A stretch of DNA of 64,000 nt, taken from positions 434,001-498,000 of the forward strand of contig NC_052492.1 in NCBI RefSeq assembly GCF_009730915.1. Reading direction: 5' to 3'. The first letter of the stretch is position 1, and every line of letters starts with the position of its first letter. This document shows positions 11,340 through 24,100 of the stretch, piece after piece. A program made the position numbers and the translations under genes. The DNA is from Dioscorea cayenensis subsp. rotundata. Its lineage: Eukaryota; Streptophyta; Magnoliopsida; Dioscoreales; Dioscoreaceae. Below the pieces are notes generated by a model that had not been told where the DNA came from, did not search any database, and saw nothing but the letters and a program-made list of their open reading frames with translations.

Positions 11340-14300
11340 CAAAATTTTACTTAATTTTCTTTACAATTTTATTTTAATTATTTCAAGCATGAAATGCTTT
11401 GTAATTTATATTTTTTTATAGAGTTATATATGAAAATATATATTTCAAAAAGTTCGATGTTTTATTTTCTTTTATTAGGACTTTTGAAAATTTGAACATC
11501 TCAATTACAAAATTATACGTGATATCTTATAAATTTTTTTATTTTTATTTACCAAAAATAATAATAATTTTTGTTATTGTCGTCTTTAAAATTTGGTGCT
11601 TTTCCCTCCTTATAATCTTTGAAAATCACACAAATCATAGGCTTGGTATGCTTATCCCAACTCTAAATAAAAAATTTTCACTCAATCCATACATTGTATG
11701 GAATTATACAATTCAAAAGTTTTGAGCATTTTCCTATACTATAGTCTTTAATAATTCCCCAAATCAAAATTGAGAAATTACCCTCAAGCTTCTATAAAAA
11801 TATTACTTTTATTCTCTAAAATAAAAGATTTTTGTAATTTGTATATCTTATGGTGTCATGAATAAAAAAATTTCCCCTAAAAAAATGTCCATTTAAGATT
11901 TTTGTAATTTGTATAATCTAAGCTAAAAAATGACCCCTAACTTCCTATAAAATTCTTATTTTTATACTAAAAAAGAAAAGGCTTTTGTAATTTATACAAT
12001 TTACAATGTTAGGCATAAAAAAAATGTACACTCGTAAAGTTCTATCTTTTTTCTATATTATAGCATTTGAAAATTACCAAAATTGAATTGTAAAATTATA
12101 AAATCATATGAAGTTTTTATTTTCATTTTTGAAATAATTTTTTTTTATAATTTATATTTTTTACAAAGTTATAAAAGAATATGTCCATTCAAAAAGTTGG
12201 ATTTTTCTTGTGCTATAGTTTTTCACAATTGTGAAATCTTAATGAAAAATTACACTTAATCTCCTATAAAATTTTTATATTTATTCTTGTAAAGATAATG
12301 CTTTTTATCTTTCTAGAGTTATGTTTGAAAAAAATATTTATTTAGAAAGTTTGCGTTTTCGTTTACTATAACCTTTGTTTTTGTTTACTATAACTTTTGC
12401 AAATCACCCAAAATCTAAATTCAAGAATTATACTTAAGTCCTTATATAATTTTTATTTTTGTTCTTAGTAAGAAAAATATTTTTATAGCTTTCATATTTT
12501 CATGGTTATACATTAAAAAAAAAAATGTCCCTTAAGAAAGTTAAAAGTTTTTGTTTTCTATGACCATTGAAAACTGTCAAGTCATAATCAGAAAGTACAC
12601 ATAAGTCTCTCTAAAATTTTTAGATTTATTTTTAGAATGTGTAAAGTTTTTTTATATTTATTCTATGAAAGATAATGTTTTTTTTTAATTTTTAGATTTG
12701 AAGGGTTATATTTGTAAAAAAATTATTTAGAAAATTGCTATTTTACCTTTACTATAGCCTTTGGAAATTGCAAAAATTGTAATTCAAAAAAATTATACTT
12801 AAGTCCCTATAAAATTTATATTTTTATTATAAGTATGAAAAAAGATTTTTATAACTTTCAAATTTTCATAGTTATACAAGAAAAATATCCATTTAAATAG
12901 GTAAGTTTTTTTTTAAAAAAATTTCTCTGACCTTTGAAAACTGTCACATTATAGTCACAAAATTTCACTTAAGTCCCTATGAAATTTTTAGTTTTATTTT
13001 CATAATGTAAAAGTTTTTGTATTTATTTTCCAAAAAGTAATGTGTTTTTTTGTAATTTTTGTCTTTGTAGGGTCATATTTGAAAAAAACTTATTTAGAAA
13101 GTTGTCATGTTTCCTTTACTATAGCCTTCGGAAATTGCTCAATTTTAAATACTAGAATTACACTTAAGTCCCTACAAAATTTTTTATTTTTTTATAAGAA
13201 AAAGATTTTTATAACTTTCACATTGTCGCAGTTATACATATAAAAAATGGCCATTCAAATAGCTATTTTTTTTAAAATTTCTATGGCCTTTGAAAATTGT
13301 CAAATTATAATCACAAAATTACACTTAAGTCCCTCTGTAATTATTAATTTTATTTGCAGAATGTGAAACTTTTTGTTTTTATTCTCTGAAAAATAATGAA
13401 CTTTGTAATTTTTATCTTTATGGGATTATATTTGTAAAACGTTTATTAAAGAACGTTGTCTTTTTCCCTTTACTATAACCTTTTTAAATTGGCCAAATTT
13501 AAATTAAAGAATTACACTAAAGTTTCTATAAAATTTTTATTTTTATTCTTTGAAATAAAAAGATTTTTATAAGTTTCACATTTTCATTGTTATATATAAA
13601 AAATGTCCATTCGGAAAGCTTTATATATTTTTTTTTCTTTTCTAAACCCTTTAAAAGCTGTCAAATCATAATCACAAAATTACACATAATTCGTTATGAA
13701 GTTTTTAGTTTTATTTCCAGAATGTGAAATATTTTGTATTTATTCTCGGAAAGATAATTATTTTTTTGTAATTTTTTAACCTTATAGGGTTATGTTTGAA
13801 GAAAAAAATTTAGGAAATTGCCGCTTTTCCTTTACTATAACTTTTGAAAATTGTCCAAATCTAAATTCAAGAATTATACTTAAGTCTCTATATAATTTTT
13901 ATTTTTATTATTTAAAAAAAAAAGTTTTTATTATTTTCATATTTTCATTGTTATACAAAAAAAATGTCCATTCAAATAGCTGGATCTTTTTGTTCTTTCT
14001 GTGGCCTTTAAAAACTTTCGAATTATAATAATAAAAATTACACTAAAGTCCTTATAAAATTTTTAGTTTTATTTTTGGAATGTGAAACTTTTTGTATCTA
14101 TTCTTAGAAAGATAATGATTTTTGTAATTTTTGTCTTTATAGAGTTATATTTGAAAAAACTTTATTTAGAAAGTTGCCATTTTTTCTTTACTATAGCTTT
14201 TGAAAATTGCCAAAAATAAAAATTTAAAAATTACACTTAAGTCCCTATAAAATTTGTATTTTTATTCTTAGAAAAAAAAAGATTTTTATAACTTTCAGAC
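11340..14300. repeat. AT-rich tandem array with dimeric period near 360 bp
   Basis: A diverged tandem array. The phrase CACTTAAGTCCCTATAAAAT recurs at 12431, 12796, 13161, about 13515, 13877 and 14234 (one half-unit) and at about 12597, 12966, 13322, 13683 and 14041 (the other half-unit). Spacing within each series is 354-368 bp, and the halves alternate at about 165 and 196 bp. Other shared phrases are TTTACTATAGCCTTT and a GTTATACATAAAAAATGTCC block. Units left of 12240 are more decayed. Short open frames inside are low-complexity and not genes. The unit size is near nucleosome dimer length, as in many plant satellites, but its genome-wide abundance cannot be judged here. Confidence 0.85.
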
Positions 14301-14986
14301 ACAAATTCGCTCCTTTTTCTACCTCTCGAAACCTTTGAAACAAGGCCTTTGACGGTTGCAGTTCCGTTGACAAATTACCGGTGTTCTGTTGAAAGTTCTT
14401 TCTCTCTCTCTCGCGCGCGCAAATTATCAATCTACATGTGACTCCATTGCTGTTTTCTCCTTGTTGCATCGATTTTAGTGGTGGGACTGGGAGGCCACTG
14501 TATATACCTTCTGGGCTTAGTTTTGATAATTATTGCTAACTATCATCACATATATATTATTATTTTAGCAGGGCTGTTTCTGCGGAGTTCGCGCTGTTTA
14601 GCTGGCACTAGAGCTAGAGCATTACTGTTGTCGGAGTCTTCTGATCGGACATCGTCCACACCGATTGCAGCAACCTGGTGGATCTTCAATTCTTCGACAT
14701 GAGGATGATCGGATAGCTTCGCGCTTCATTGAATTCATCAAAGATCGACGATGTCATCAAAACACTTTTAAAACGATTCCCAATATATATGAACAAGGGA
14801 TAAGGGGACCAATTGCACTTGAAAACAAGGGATATATATATATGTTGCTCGTAATTGATTTCATTCATTTCTCGATAGCAAGTCTTAAAAAACAAAGAAC
14901 ATCTTATCACGGACATGTTGCTCTACCATTAATTCCCCACCATTGAAATAATAAATATCAATGATGTCCTGCATGCTTATTCTGTG

Positions 14987-15038
<52 letters not shown>

Positions 15039-15490
15039 GTATGTGTGTGTGTGTGTGAACACCCACATTAATTCGTGCACTGGTAGACTATCCCGCGATA
15101 GAATGGATCCTTGCTTAATTAAAACTGAAAGCTCTTTTGCAACAGTGCGTGCTAACTAGCCAGTAGAAGTGTAGAACCTCCTTCCCCGGCAAAGCAGCAA
15201 CAAGTGTGCTCGGGTGGCGCTCCCTTTCGATTTGGTACGTTTTCTTATATTGTATTTAAATGGAGCATAAGACAAGACGACACCTTGTTTGTTTATTCAT
15301 GGTCACTGCCTTTGTTCAAACGTAAAGGCGATGGCCTTGCCCATATGCCTCTCCTCCTTTCTTACCATTTTTTATTCGATTAGCTTTTGAGCAAGCGAAA
15401 CAAACTTCCATTTTTTCAATACTAGAAATCTCATATGGGATATTGATGATGACGATGATAATAAAGGTGTTGTTTTGATGCCGTTTTCCG
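14301..15490. other. Intergenic region between satellite array and NCRK leader
   Basis: Non-repetitive sequence with CTCTCGCGCGCGC near 14410-14420 and a long CT run at 14989-15034 followed by GT repeats to 15056. Short frames at 14478-14702 and 14665-14946 show no family resemblance. No gene called. Confidence 0.4.
14989..15056. repeat. CT/GT dinucleotide microsatellite
   Basis: A run of about 23 CT units is followed by a short GT run. A simple sequence repeat, likely length-polymorphic. Confidence 0.9.
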
Positions 15491-16664
15491 TCGGTTGAGT
15501 GGTTGCTGTCAGGTTTGCGAGGCTGTAGTTTTCTCAGAGGTGAGTAGTGGGGCATTCTCTTCTCTTCACTCCCTTTCTTCTTGCTCTCTTCCGCTAGCTA
15601 TCAGTCCAATATTGCATCTCTCTCTTTCGCTCTCTGTGTGTGTGTGTGTCTCTCTCTCTCTCTCTCTCTCTGTGTATCTTCATTAGTGCTTCGTTTCTTA
15701 ATCAGTCCTTCTCAAACTCTTATTTATATATTTTATCTATATCTATACTTCTATTGGTTCCAGGTTGGCTTCATGTCTCAATGCCAACGTCCTTACGGCA
15801 AGTGTGAGTTTTTTGCGCAAGTATCTTGCTTCTTATATATGGAAGGGCTTCTTGAGATGGAATGGTGGTATCCTCAAAGGGACTCCTGCAATTTATGCTG
15901 CCTATGCTCTACAAGATTTACCAATTCTAGTTTACCTTCAGTTCTTGCCATATGTGGCCTCTGTTGGAGCAAGTGAATGCATTTGTGTGTGTCTTTTCTC
16001 CATTGGTAATCAAGGGTCGCTTCTATATTAATTCAGCCCGCATGCATTCTATGATTCTATCTTCAAGTTAGAATTCCAGAATTCATCCAAACATGAAACT
16101 TGCTCAAAACCAGGCATATTAATGCACCCAGTCAGTAGTACCAGTGGTCCAACCATTCCCAAGATTTTGTTGTTATGCGCAAGGAGACCCGTATTGCATT
16201 AATACTTGTTGGCAATATTTTCTTTTCTTGGCTTATAGTGTTATTAAATATAGATTTCCTTAGAATCATAATTTAGATGTTTAGTCAAATCATACAACCT
16301 ATGAGCTTTTCTATACTCATTTAATATGGTACTCTATTTACTGCTTCTTTATTAGGTTATGCTTTTTGAATTGATATATCCTTTTATGATTTACACATAT
16401 AGATCAGATGTATTCTTTGTAATCTATATATTTTCAAGACTATGCCTCTATTTTCTTCCTCACTTTTGATGGTATCAAGGGCTTGTGCTCTTGGTCTGCC
16501 TTCAAAGTTTCTCATAGTGTCAGGTAATATACATATTTGATAGACGTTGCATACATATATATTTACATATATTCAATCTGTTTTGAGCCGTACTACTGAA
16601 TTTTTGTAAAACAGACTACAGAAATCTAAAAGTTTCATTGTACTTGGAATTGGAAAGGACGCTA
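15491..16664 (+). promoter_or_regulatory. Probable promoter and 5' leader region of the NCRK-like gene
   Basis: A pyrimidine-rich stretch (15550-15690, with CT and GT repeats) resembles a transcription-start/5' leader zone. An AG|G acceptor-like site at about 15763 could belong to an intron in the leader. Open frames at 15581-15976 and 15765-16031 look superficially coding but join no downstream exon in phase. I therefore place the start codon at 16665 and treat this stretch as leader and promoter. No TATA box was fixed. Confidence 0.4.
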
Positions 16665-19600
16665 ATGATACCACCTCTGAAATTAACTTTGCTCTGCTTC
16701 AGTGTCTTGATCTTGTTTCGATGTGCATCAAGCGGTTAGTATTTAAATTAGGTTTATTGCAATATTGATACTACTATGGTGGTCATACACTATTTTTGTT
16801 CTTTTGGATGACACTAAATTGCTAATGGAATGATTTAATAAAATACCAGTAACTCTGATTTTTTTATTTTTATTTTTTTTTATAAACTGAAATTCCTTCA
16901 GATGAATTACAAAAATTCAGATGGACCTGTATATGCCACCCCGGTTCTGTAGAAGCACCAAAAAAGTCTTCCAATTGTTCCGCGCCTTGCAACTGCACAC
17001 TTGGTATGGTTCTGTCTCAGTGGTAATTGCACTGAAGCTTTGGGAATCATGTACATAAGCACTACACACGCACACATGTAATATCGTCTTTTGTTGTTAT
17101 CTGTGTTTTGGTTCTATAATTTATCTTTTTGGCCAGTGCACCTTCTTCTGAATTGCATGTAAATGTACCTCTTGTCAGATATTAGAGGACAAGAGAGGGA
17201 GAGTTGGAATTGCTCGTGTGTATCAGAGGGCTCTTCTCGAGTCCCTAGCTTAATCCAGGATGGCAATTGTTTTACCAGTTGCAAATGCACACCTGGTATA
17301 TCTTTCAATTCTTCTCTGATGGATCCATGCTTTGCTTTTTCACCTATTTTGAGCATTGAAAACTTGATAATCCAGGAGTATGCTATACTGTATGAAAAAT
17401 TGATCTAATTATGCATATGATTGCATGTCATCCTAAATACACAAAATCTGAGCAGAAAGCTCTGTGAGCAATATCTTTGACATGCTTATGACAGATTTTG
17501 CAGAAATACCGCCGGAGGGAAAGAAGTTCATCTCTGAGAAAGGTCTTGTTGCTGTTCTATTGCTATGTGTTGTGTTCACAATCACTGTTCTTTTCACTTC
17601 TGTGGCATGTTATTTCTATCACAAGGATAAGTGCTCTGCACGACCAGCACTGCCATCCTCTGTGAAAGGCACAAACTGGAATAGCGTGGCCAACTCAACA
17701 AGCAACCAATCAGCTTCCATGCAAGGGTTTTATGTCAACACCAGCTTCTACCCCAGACCAATCATTGGTAGGTAAAATTTAAATCTCTTCCACGTTTTCA
17801 GTATTAATTGCTTACGCATGATACACAACAGTGCCAAGGAATATGAGTGCTGAAATAGGACAAAAAGTGTGAGTTATATGAATGTATGTATTGAGATATC
17901 ATATCACTGATGTACAAGTGAGGGCAAGATTTTTTTTTTTTTTTTAATTTTGTTTCCTGTGGTGCAATACCTAAAAAGTAATTTTTGCTGGTTGTTGCTA
18001 GCATGGGTGAATGAAGAACTACTGTGATGGAACGGTCATCTTGGTGTTTTACATTTATTACATTATTTTGACTTTCATGCTTGTGCGGTAGTTTAAAACC
18101 TCTCATTCTGTCATACCCTTTCTTCACCACTCTTGCATTAAGAAAAAAACAGAATTACAACCGAGAAGTACAATATGATATTAGATTTGCAAGGAATTTT
18201 TTTAGATTCATTGATTGCATTGGAAATTTTGAAATATCTGCATCGAATGATCATTTTCTACATTCTCAAAAATTAATGTATTGGCTAATTTGGCTCTCCT
18301 GCAGGAATTGTGCGCAAGCTTTCCTTCATATTTGGAAGGGAAAAAGGAGGTTTACCAGGGGCAATCACCCAATTTGCGTTTGTTGAATTAGAGCAAGCAA
18401 CCAATAGATTCTCAAACACCAATTTAGTAGGGCTTGGAGGGAGCAGCAACGTATACCGTGGTGAGCTTAACGGTGTAGGAGCTGTGGCCATTAAGAAACT
18501 GAAAGCAATTGGCGATGATTATGAGTTTTTGACTGAGGTAAGTAAGAAGTTTGTTTGCATTTTCCTACTAGTACTAGCGGGGGGACTGATCAAGCACACA
18601 TCACAAATTAAGCTCTACAACTATATACTTGGATACATCTTGTTATAAACAACTTAATTATAGATTTCCATCTAAGAATTGCAAAATCCATGCCATGAAT
18701 TACTTGTATTCTCTTGTTCTGTCCAGATTGAACTTCTATCAAGACTAAACCATTGTCATGTGGTACCTCTGCTGGGTTACTGCTTAGAGTCCCAGGGTAA
18801 GCAATCCGAGAGGCTGCTAGTGTTTGAATATATGTGTAATGGTAGCCTCCGAGACTGTCTGGATGTACAAGCAACCAAACCTATGGACTGGGGAACTCGT
18901 GTCATTATTGCTATAGGTGCGGCGAAGGGCTTGGAGTATCTACACGAAGCTGCTGCTCCAAGAATATTGCATCGGGACATCAAGTCCACCAATATTCTTT
19001 TAGATGACAAGTTCAGAGCTAAGGTAACGTGTCTTTTGTTAAGCTAGCTATTTGATTTGGTGGGCTACTTGACTTTGTGGATATATGTGGTGCTGCTGCT
19101 GCTACTATTTAATATTTATCGAAATGATGTGAGAATGGTAAACATTACTGCTGTTTATGGAAATAATTGCGTGCAACTGCAGATAACCGATCTCGGTATG
19201 GCAAAACGCCTAATGTCTGATGATGCAGTAGCTAGTTGTACCAATTCACCCTCAAGAATGTTGGGGACTTTCGGATACTTTGCTCCAGAGTATGCTATTG
19301 TGGGAAAGGCTTCACTAAAATCCGATGTTTTCAGTTTTGGAGTTGTTGTCCTCGAATTGATCACAGGCCGTCAACCCATCCAGAAAACAGACAACGGTGA
19401 TGATGAAAGCCTTGTGATGTGGGTAAGTTTCACGTTGAATTTCGTCTATACAGTATACCATGAATACAGATGATGATTCTTCACCCTCAGTATATACTAG
19501 TGCATGATTTATCTTTTCTGAGTGTTTTTTTTTTTCTTTTGATTATCATGTATGTTGATGAGACTGTATGTAGGCAGCAGCTCGGTTGCGAAACAGTAGG

Positions 19601-20270
19601 CTGGTTGTCACAGAATTGCCTGACCCTCTGCTGAAAGGGAAGTTCCCTGAAGAGGAGATGCAGATAATGGCTCATTTAGCAAGAGAGTGCCTGCAGTGGG
19701 ATCCAGAATCTCGACCAACAATGAGTGAAGTTGTTCAAATTCTCTCAGTAATTGCACCCGATAAGACCAAGAAGAAAAACTTGCGAGATGACATATTCAT
19801 GGTATGTTTATCTGGGTCTTGGATTAATTTGTGTTGTCATCAAATTAAGAAGTGGATATTGCAGCTTTAATTTAATTGTTTCTTCTGGTTAATTTTTATG
19901 CTTCTCTTAATTAATTTCATGTGAATGTGTATGTGTAATGTTTGTTTGCTGCGTATGTTATAAACAGACTTCATCCACAGAGATCATGAAGAAGGTGGCT
20001 GAGATTGAGAGCAGTGAGGGTTGTAGGGTGGAAACGATAAAAAGGAGCAGCGTTGTGTCAGTGGGATGCAATGCTTGTTGTAGTACTGCCTCTCTGCTGC
20101 CACTGCCATCAACAGCTGAGGATGATGATACACAGAACGAGGAAGACATGATTGTTTGTCAGGAATACTTGGAGGGACTGATGATGATACACTCCAGCAG
20201 GCCGGTGTCCGATGCTGAAATTGTGGACTCCTATGAACCCCGTTTCGAATTATTTCTGCAGCCACTTTGA
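16665..20270 (+). CDS. NCRK: NCRK-like receptor-type Ser/Thr protein kinase
   Basis: My gene model joins nine exons: 16665-16734, 16902-17003, 17179-17295, 17495-17767, 18305-18537, 18727-19023, 19183-19422, 19574-19801 and 19968-20270. All have GT/AG borders and compatible phases, giving 620 residues. Residues 1-22 are a signal peptide (MIPPLKLTLLCFSVLILF). Two cysteine-rich modules follow (about 24-57 and 58-96), each W-x-C-x-C ... NC-x3-C-x-C. A membrane span lies at about 113-137. The kinase domain (about 225-510) has the glycine loop GLGGSSNVYRG, VAIK with Lys251, HRDIKSTN with Asp349, TDLG instead of TDFG at 366-369, and GTFGYFAPEY. The C-terminal tail is acidic and serine-rich. Cysteine-rich ectodomain plus this kinase is the arrangement of Arabidopsis NCRK, a plasma-membrane/endosomal kinase reported to bind ROP GTPases; that function is inferred here. 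A CAG repeat follows in the 3' region. Confidence 0.92.
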
Positions 20271-20305
20271 TTCAATTCCCAAGTACTTACTTATATGTCA
20301 TCACT

Positions 20306-20339
<34 letters not shown>
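20306..20339. repeat. CAG trinucleotide microsatellite in the NCRK 3' region
   Basis: About eleven AGC units begin some 36 bp after the NCRK stop codon, so they probably lie in the 3' untranslated region. Confidence 0.9.
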
Positions 20340-21166
20340 CATATTTTGTCCATGAATAACACTGCAGTTTGTTTTTAATAATAATGATGATAAAAATAAT
20401 TCTGAGAGACTATCATGTGAAATGTGGATCATTTACCACTTGTTGTTGTTGTATGATCCTGCACTCCTCCCATATTTTTTAAAAATTAAATATAGATAAA
20501 TGACAAATTTATTATAATGGTCCTCCCATATATATATATATATATATATTTAATAATTTACCACTTGTATGAATGATTAATGAAGCAAATAACCACATAC
20601 CAAACGGATCGATGCTTATTTTCCTTGTTTCGTTGGCAGATAGTAAATGTCATCCAACACAAACTGTTGAGTTTCCTGGTTGGTTGGTAGAGTCAGCCAA
20701 CCACTATGAGTAGACTCTGTTTGTAATGGTTCCTTTTGTATTTAGTTTCTATTACTATTAATGAAGTGACACTTTAGTTAGTTTAAAAATTGCGTTGGTC
20801 CCTAAACCAAATATCACTTAAAAGCATCTTTTGTCTTTCCTCTCCTTTGTATGTATGCATATAAATGGGTATAGCAACTCCAAAATAAATCTAAATACAA
20901 GATGTACTCTCCCAATAGTAGTTCCAAGTTTTCTCTATCTTCATGGTAATATGCTTAGCTGTTGTTTTAAGTTAATTAAAACAAATTCAATGAAGAAACA
21001 ATTCACACAAAAGCATTGACAGAAACACCAAATATCCGAGTTAAATTTTCTGTGCATCTATAAAGGGGTGGGCAGAATTTACATGCTGTAAAACACCATG
21101 TAAGATTTGGAGAGGAAAACCATAATTTATAAAGGTAGCTAAGCTAACTACTTTTGGCTGGTTAAC
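20340..21166. other. Convergent 3' intergenic region (NCRK / ZML)
   Basis: AT-rich sequence between two genes that converge, with an AT dinucleotide run at about 20527-20550. It should contain both polyadenylation regions. No further gene seen. Confidence 0.5.
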
Positions 21167-24100
21167 TTATGAACAAAAGGCCCCTTTTCCTAAACCAGTA
21201 ATCCATTGTAACTGGCCGGCATTATCCTCCTCCAACGACCCCGGACAGCTTAACCCAATCCCACCAATAACCTCTGGCATTTGACCATTTGGGGCAGCGG
21301 GAACCAACAGGTTCTGGCTCTTGCTCGCCACATCAGAATCACTGGCATCACTCTGAAAATATAAATAAGAGCAAATGAGAAATTTTCCAAGCTTTTTTTC
21401 CGAGAGGAAGAGTAAGGAACATAACAATGGAAATGCTTTTCTTGCACAAAAGCCGACTGGCCGGTCTTCCATTTTCACCCAATAATTCACACAATTCTGA
21501 ATGATCAGTGGTATGATAAGAGAAACTACTTAAAAGAAAAAATTGGCGGAAAGTCTTACCTGCTCATTTGTACTAACTGATTGACTCACTGGCCCACAGA
21601 ACGAAGACTGACGGAGATTTCTAAGAGTTCCCTGCAAATGGTAAAGTAAATGTGTCATACTTGAAGACTGGTTCCTTCCTATAGCTTGATAAACATAATC
21701 AGGCAGCCAATGGACTAAAAGCCTTCTTACTGCAAGACAGGCTCTTAAGCCATGTGAAACAATGTATAACATACTCTATCTATATAATGATAAGATGTCC
21801 GCATACCACAAAATGTGGTAGAAATTGCTCTGCACTTTTGTTAATGGTACAGAAGCACCATGTGTTTTTACAGGCACACACAACTAATGCTAGTAGTCTC
21901 TACCACCTGCAGTTTCTGCCTAAATGTGGAAGCCAGTGGATGCCAATCTACTGATACAATGCCTAGACAGCATGATGTCATACTCTGCAAAGTCATTAGC
22001 AAGTGTATTCAGCATCTAACTAGCATAAAACCAGCCAGATAATACTTCCAGACTTCCATTGATAGCAGGCTCATCAGCTTCCGATATTTCAGATGTTGGT
22101 TTTATGAATACAAAAGTTGCAATCCCTTATCCAATTATCTAAGGCATAAACAAGACTCAGATTGATAAGATAAATAGGATTTTTTAATTGATACAAGATG
22201 CCATGAAGTCACATGACATCAAACAGATTGCTCAAAAGAGCAACAAATCACCTTCAAATAATACCCCCGTGTTTGCCATAAAACGGATAATAGAGAATGA
22301 AATGTGAGACACAGACCTTGTTTGCCCACGTCAACCCACAAGCATTGCATAAAGATTTTGGTCCACTGGGTCCACGCCGCATCATCGGGGTAGAATCTTT
22401 ACTGATTCCACAGTGCTGACAACTGACAACAGCTTACAAAATTAAAGAATTTACTAAAAAAACCTGTAGTTACTGTGCACATATAGATGGTTATGATGTG
22501 GATGCTAAGTGTAAAGAACTTAAAAAAACCTGCAGTTACTGCACAGGTATAGGTCGTTAAGATGTTTATGTTAAGTGTGGCTTCACTACTAATTTTGCAA
22601 TCTCAAGACTCATGTAGCATTATAAAATTGTACAAACAAACAACACTATAACACAATATGACTAGGAACTTACTGGGTTTGATGTGCATCTTCGCCATTG
22701 TACTGTGAAGGATCCCACCCAGACAAGCACGATGCTACTTCATCTAACTTAGATTTAGATGATGCAAACTGGCCCTTATGACGTTTCATTCTGAAACCAC
22801 AAAAGTGAAAGTAGTACGCCTCACATAAGTTACCATGACAATGAAAGTGTGACAAATAAGGACCCATATTTCATTGCATACTCATTTAGTTGATTCATAT
22901 ATTCAGATAAAAGTAAAATCAAAGATGCAATATACATCACCCTGAGAATTAACACCAAAAATAAGCTTAATAAAAAGAAATATCTGCATGTCAATTAAAC
23001 GAGACTCGAGTGGATGTCAGATTTACAATAAAGATCAATTCAAATTCAATGAGCATCCTGCTAACCAAAATTGGCTAGGCTGTTAAATTGGATTCAATAC
23101 ACCCACACAAGTGTAAGCAACTTGAAAATCAATGGTTCAATTGACAGAAAAATTCCAACAATGTCAGTACTGGCCTTACAAACTGTTGTACACATTCAAG
23201 CCTCATGAACACATGTATACCCAGACATTACAGTAATCACCTTTCATATTGTTAACAACAGACAAGAAAGTATAATGGATTAACCTTCCTCCATAATGAG
23301 ATCAACAAAAATGAACAAGAAATGCAATTTAGCATGTGATTCCTGAAAATAAACCAAGAAAAACATAATTGTGATAGCTCAACTAGCTTAAGGTACCCTT
23401 CACCACAAAGTTCGTTATGAAATAAGGCATCAAGATCTTAGAGTCCACTAAAAAATTGAATTCAGACACAAACCACAACAATAAAGATCTGCATGGACAT
23501 AAGTGGAGTGTGAACCTATAGGAGGAACAGGGACCCACTTCCCTTCTTACTCATATCTATTAAGCCGGCCAAAAAAGAAAGAAAGAAAGAAAGAGATAAA
23601 AACTCTTTTTCTAAAAGCCCCTTCAAATTGGATTTACAACAATGACAGCTGAAAATCACATGAGAAAGCTCTCCTATAATGAGTTTTGCAACAAGACACC
23701 TTACTATTTTAAATGATCATCGCATAAGAAATGAAACTTGATTTGGCTTCAGTAAACATAGGACAAAACAACAAAACACATAATCAAAAGTTTTACTAAA
23801 ATGTTCACTTAGTGTTAGAAAAGGAAAAGGGGATGTTCATCAATCATAAGGCACATTCTAAAAACTCATGTCAGAAACCATATTTGCAATGACATGAAAA
23901 CCATAGGCACATATACAAACAAAATTACAGCTACTACAAATTACCAGTAATATGATAATATTAACAACATTGAATTATTAAAAAATAAAAAAAAATACAC
24001 AGCAAGATTTCATGAATATTACCTGGAAGCAACATCCTTTCTAACTTCGTATATAATTTTCTTTTCAAAGCTCATATTCTTTCGCTTCTCCCGGTACCTA

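Noticed and set aside
15581..16031. Open frames considered as first coding exon of the NCRK gene
   Set aside because: Partly CT/GT repeat, no phase-1 donor joining exon 2. The signal-peptide exon at 16665-16734 fits exactly.
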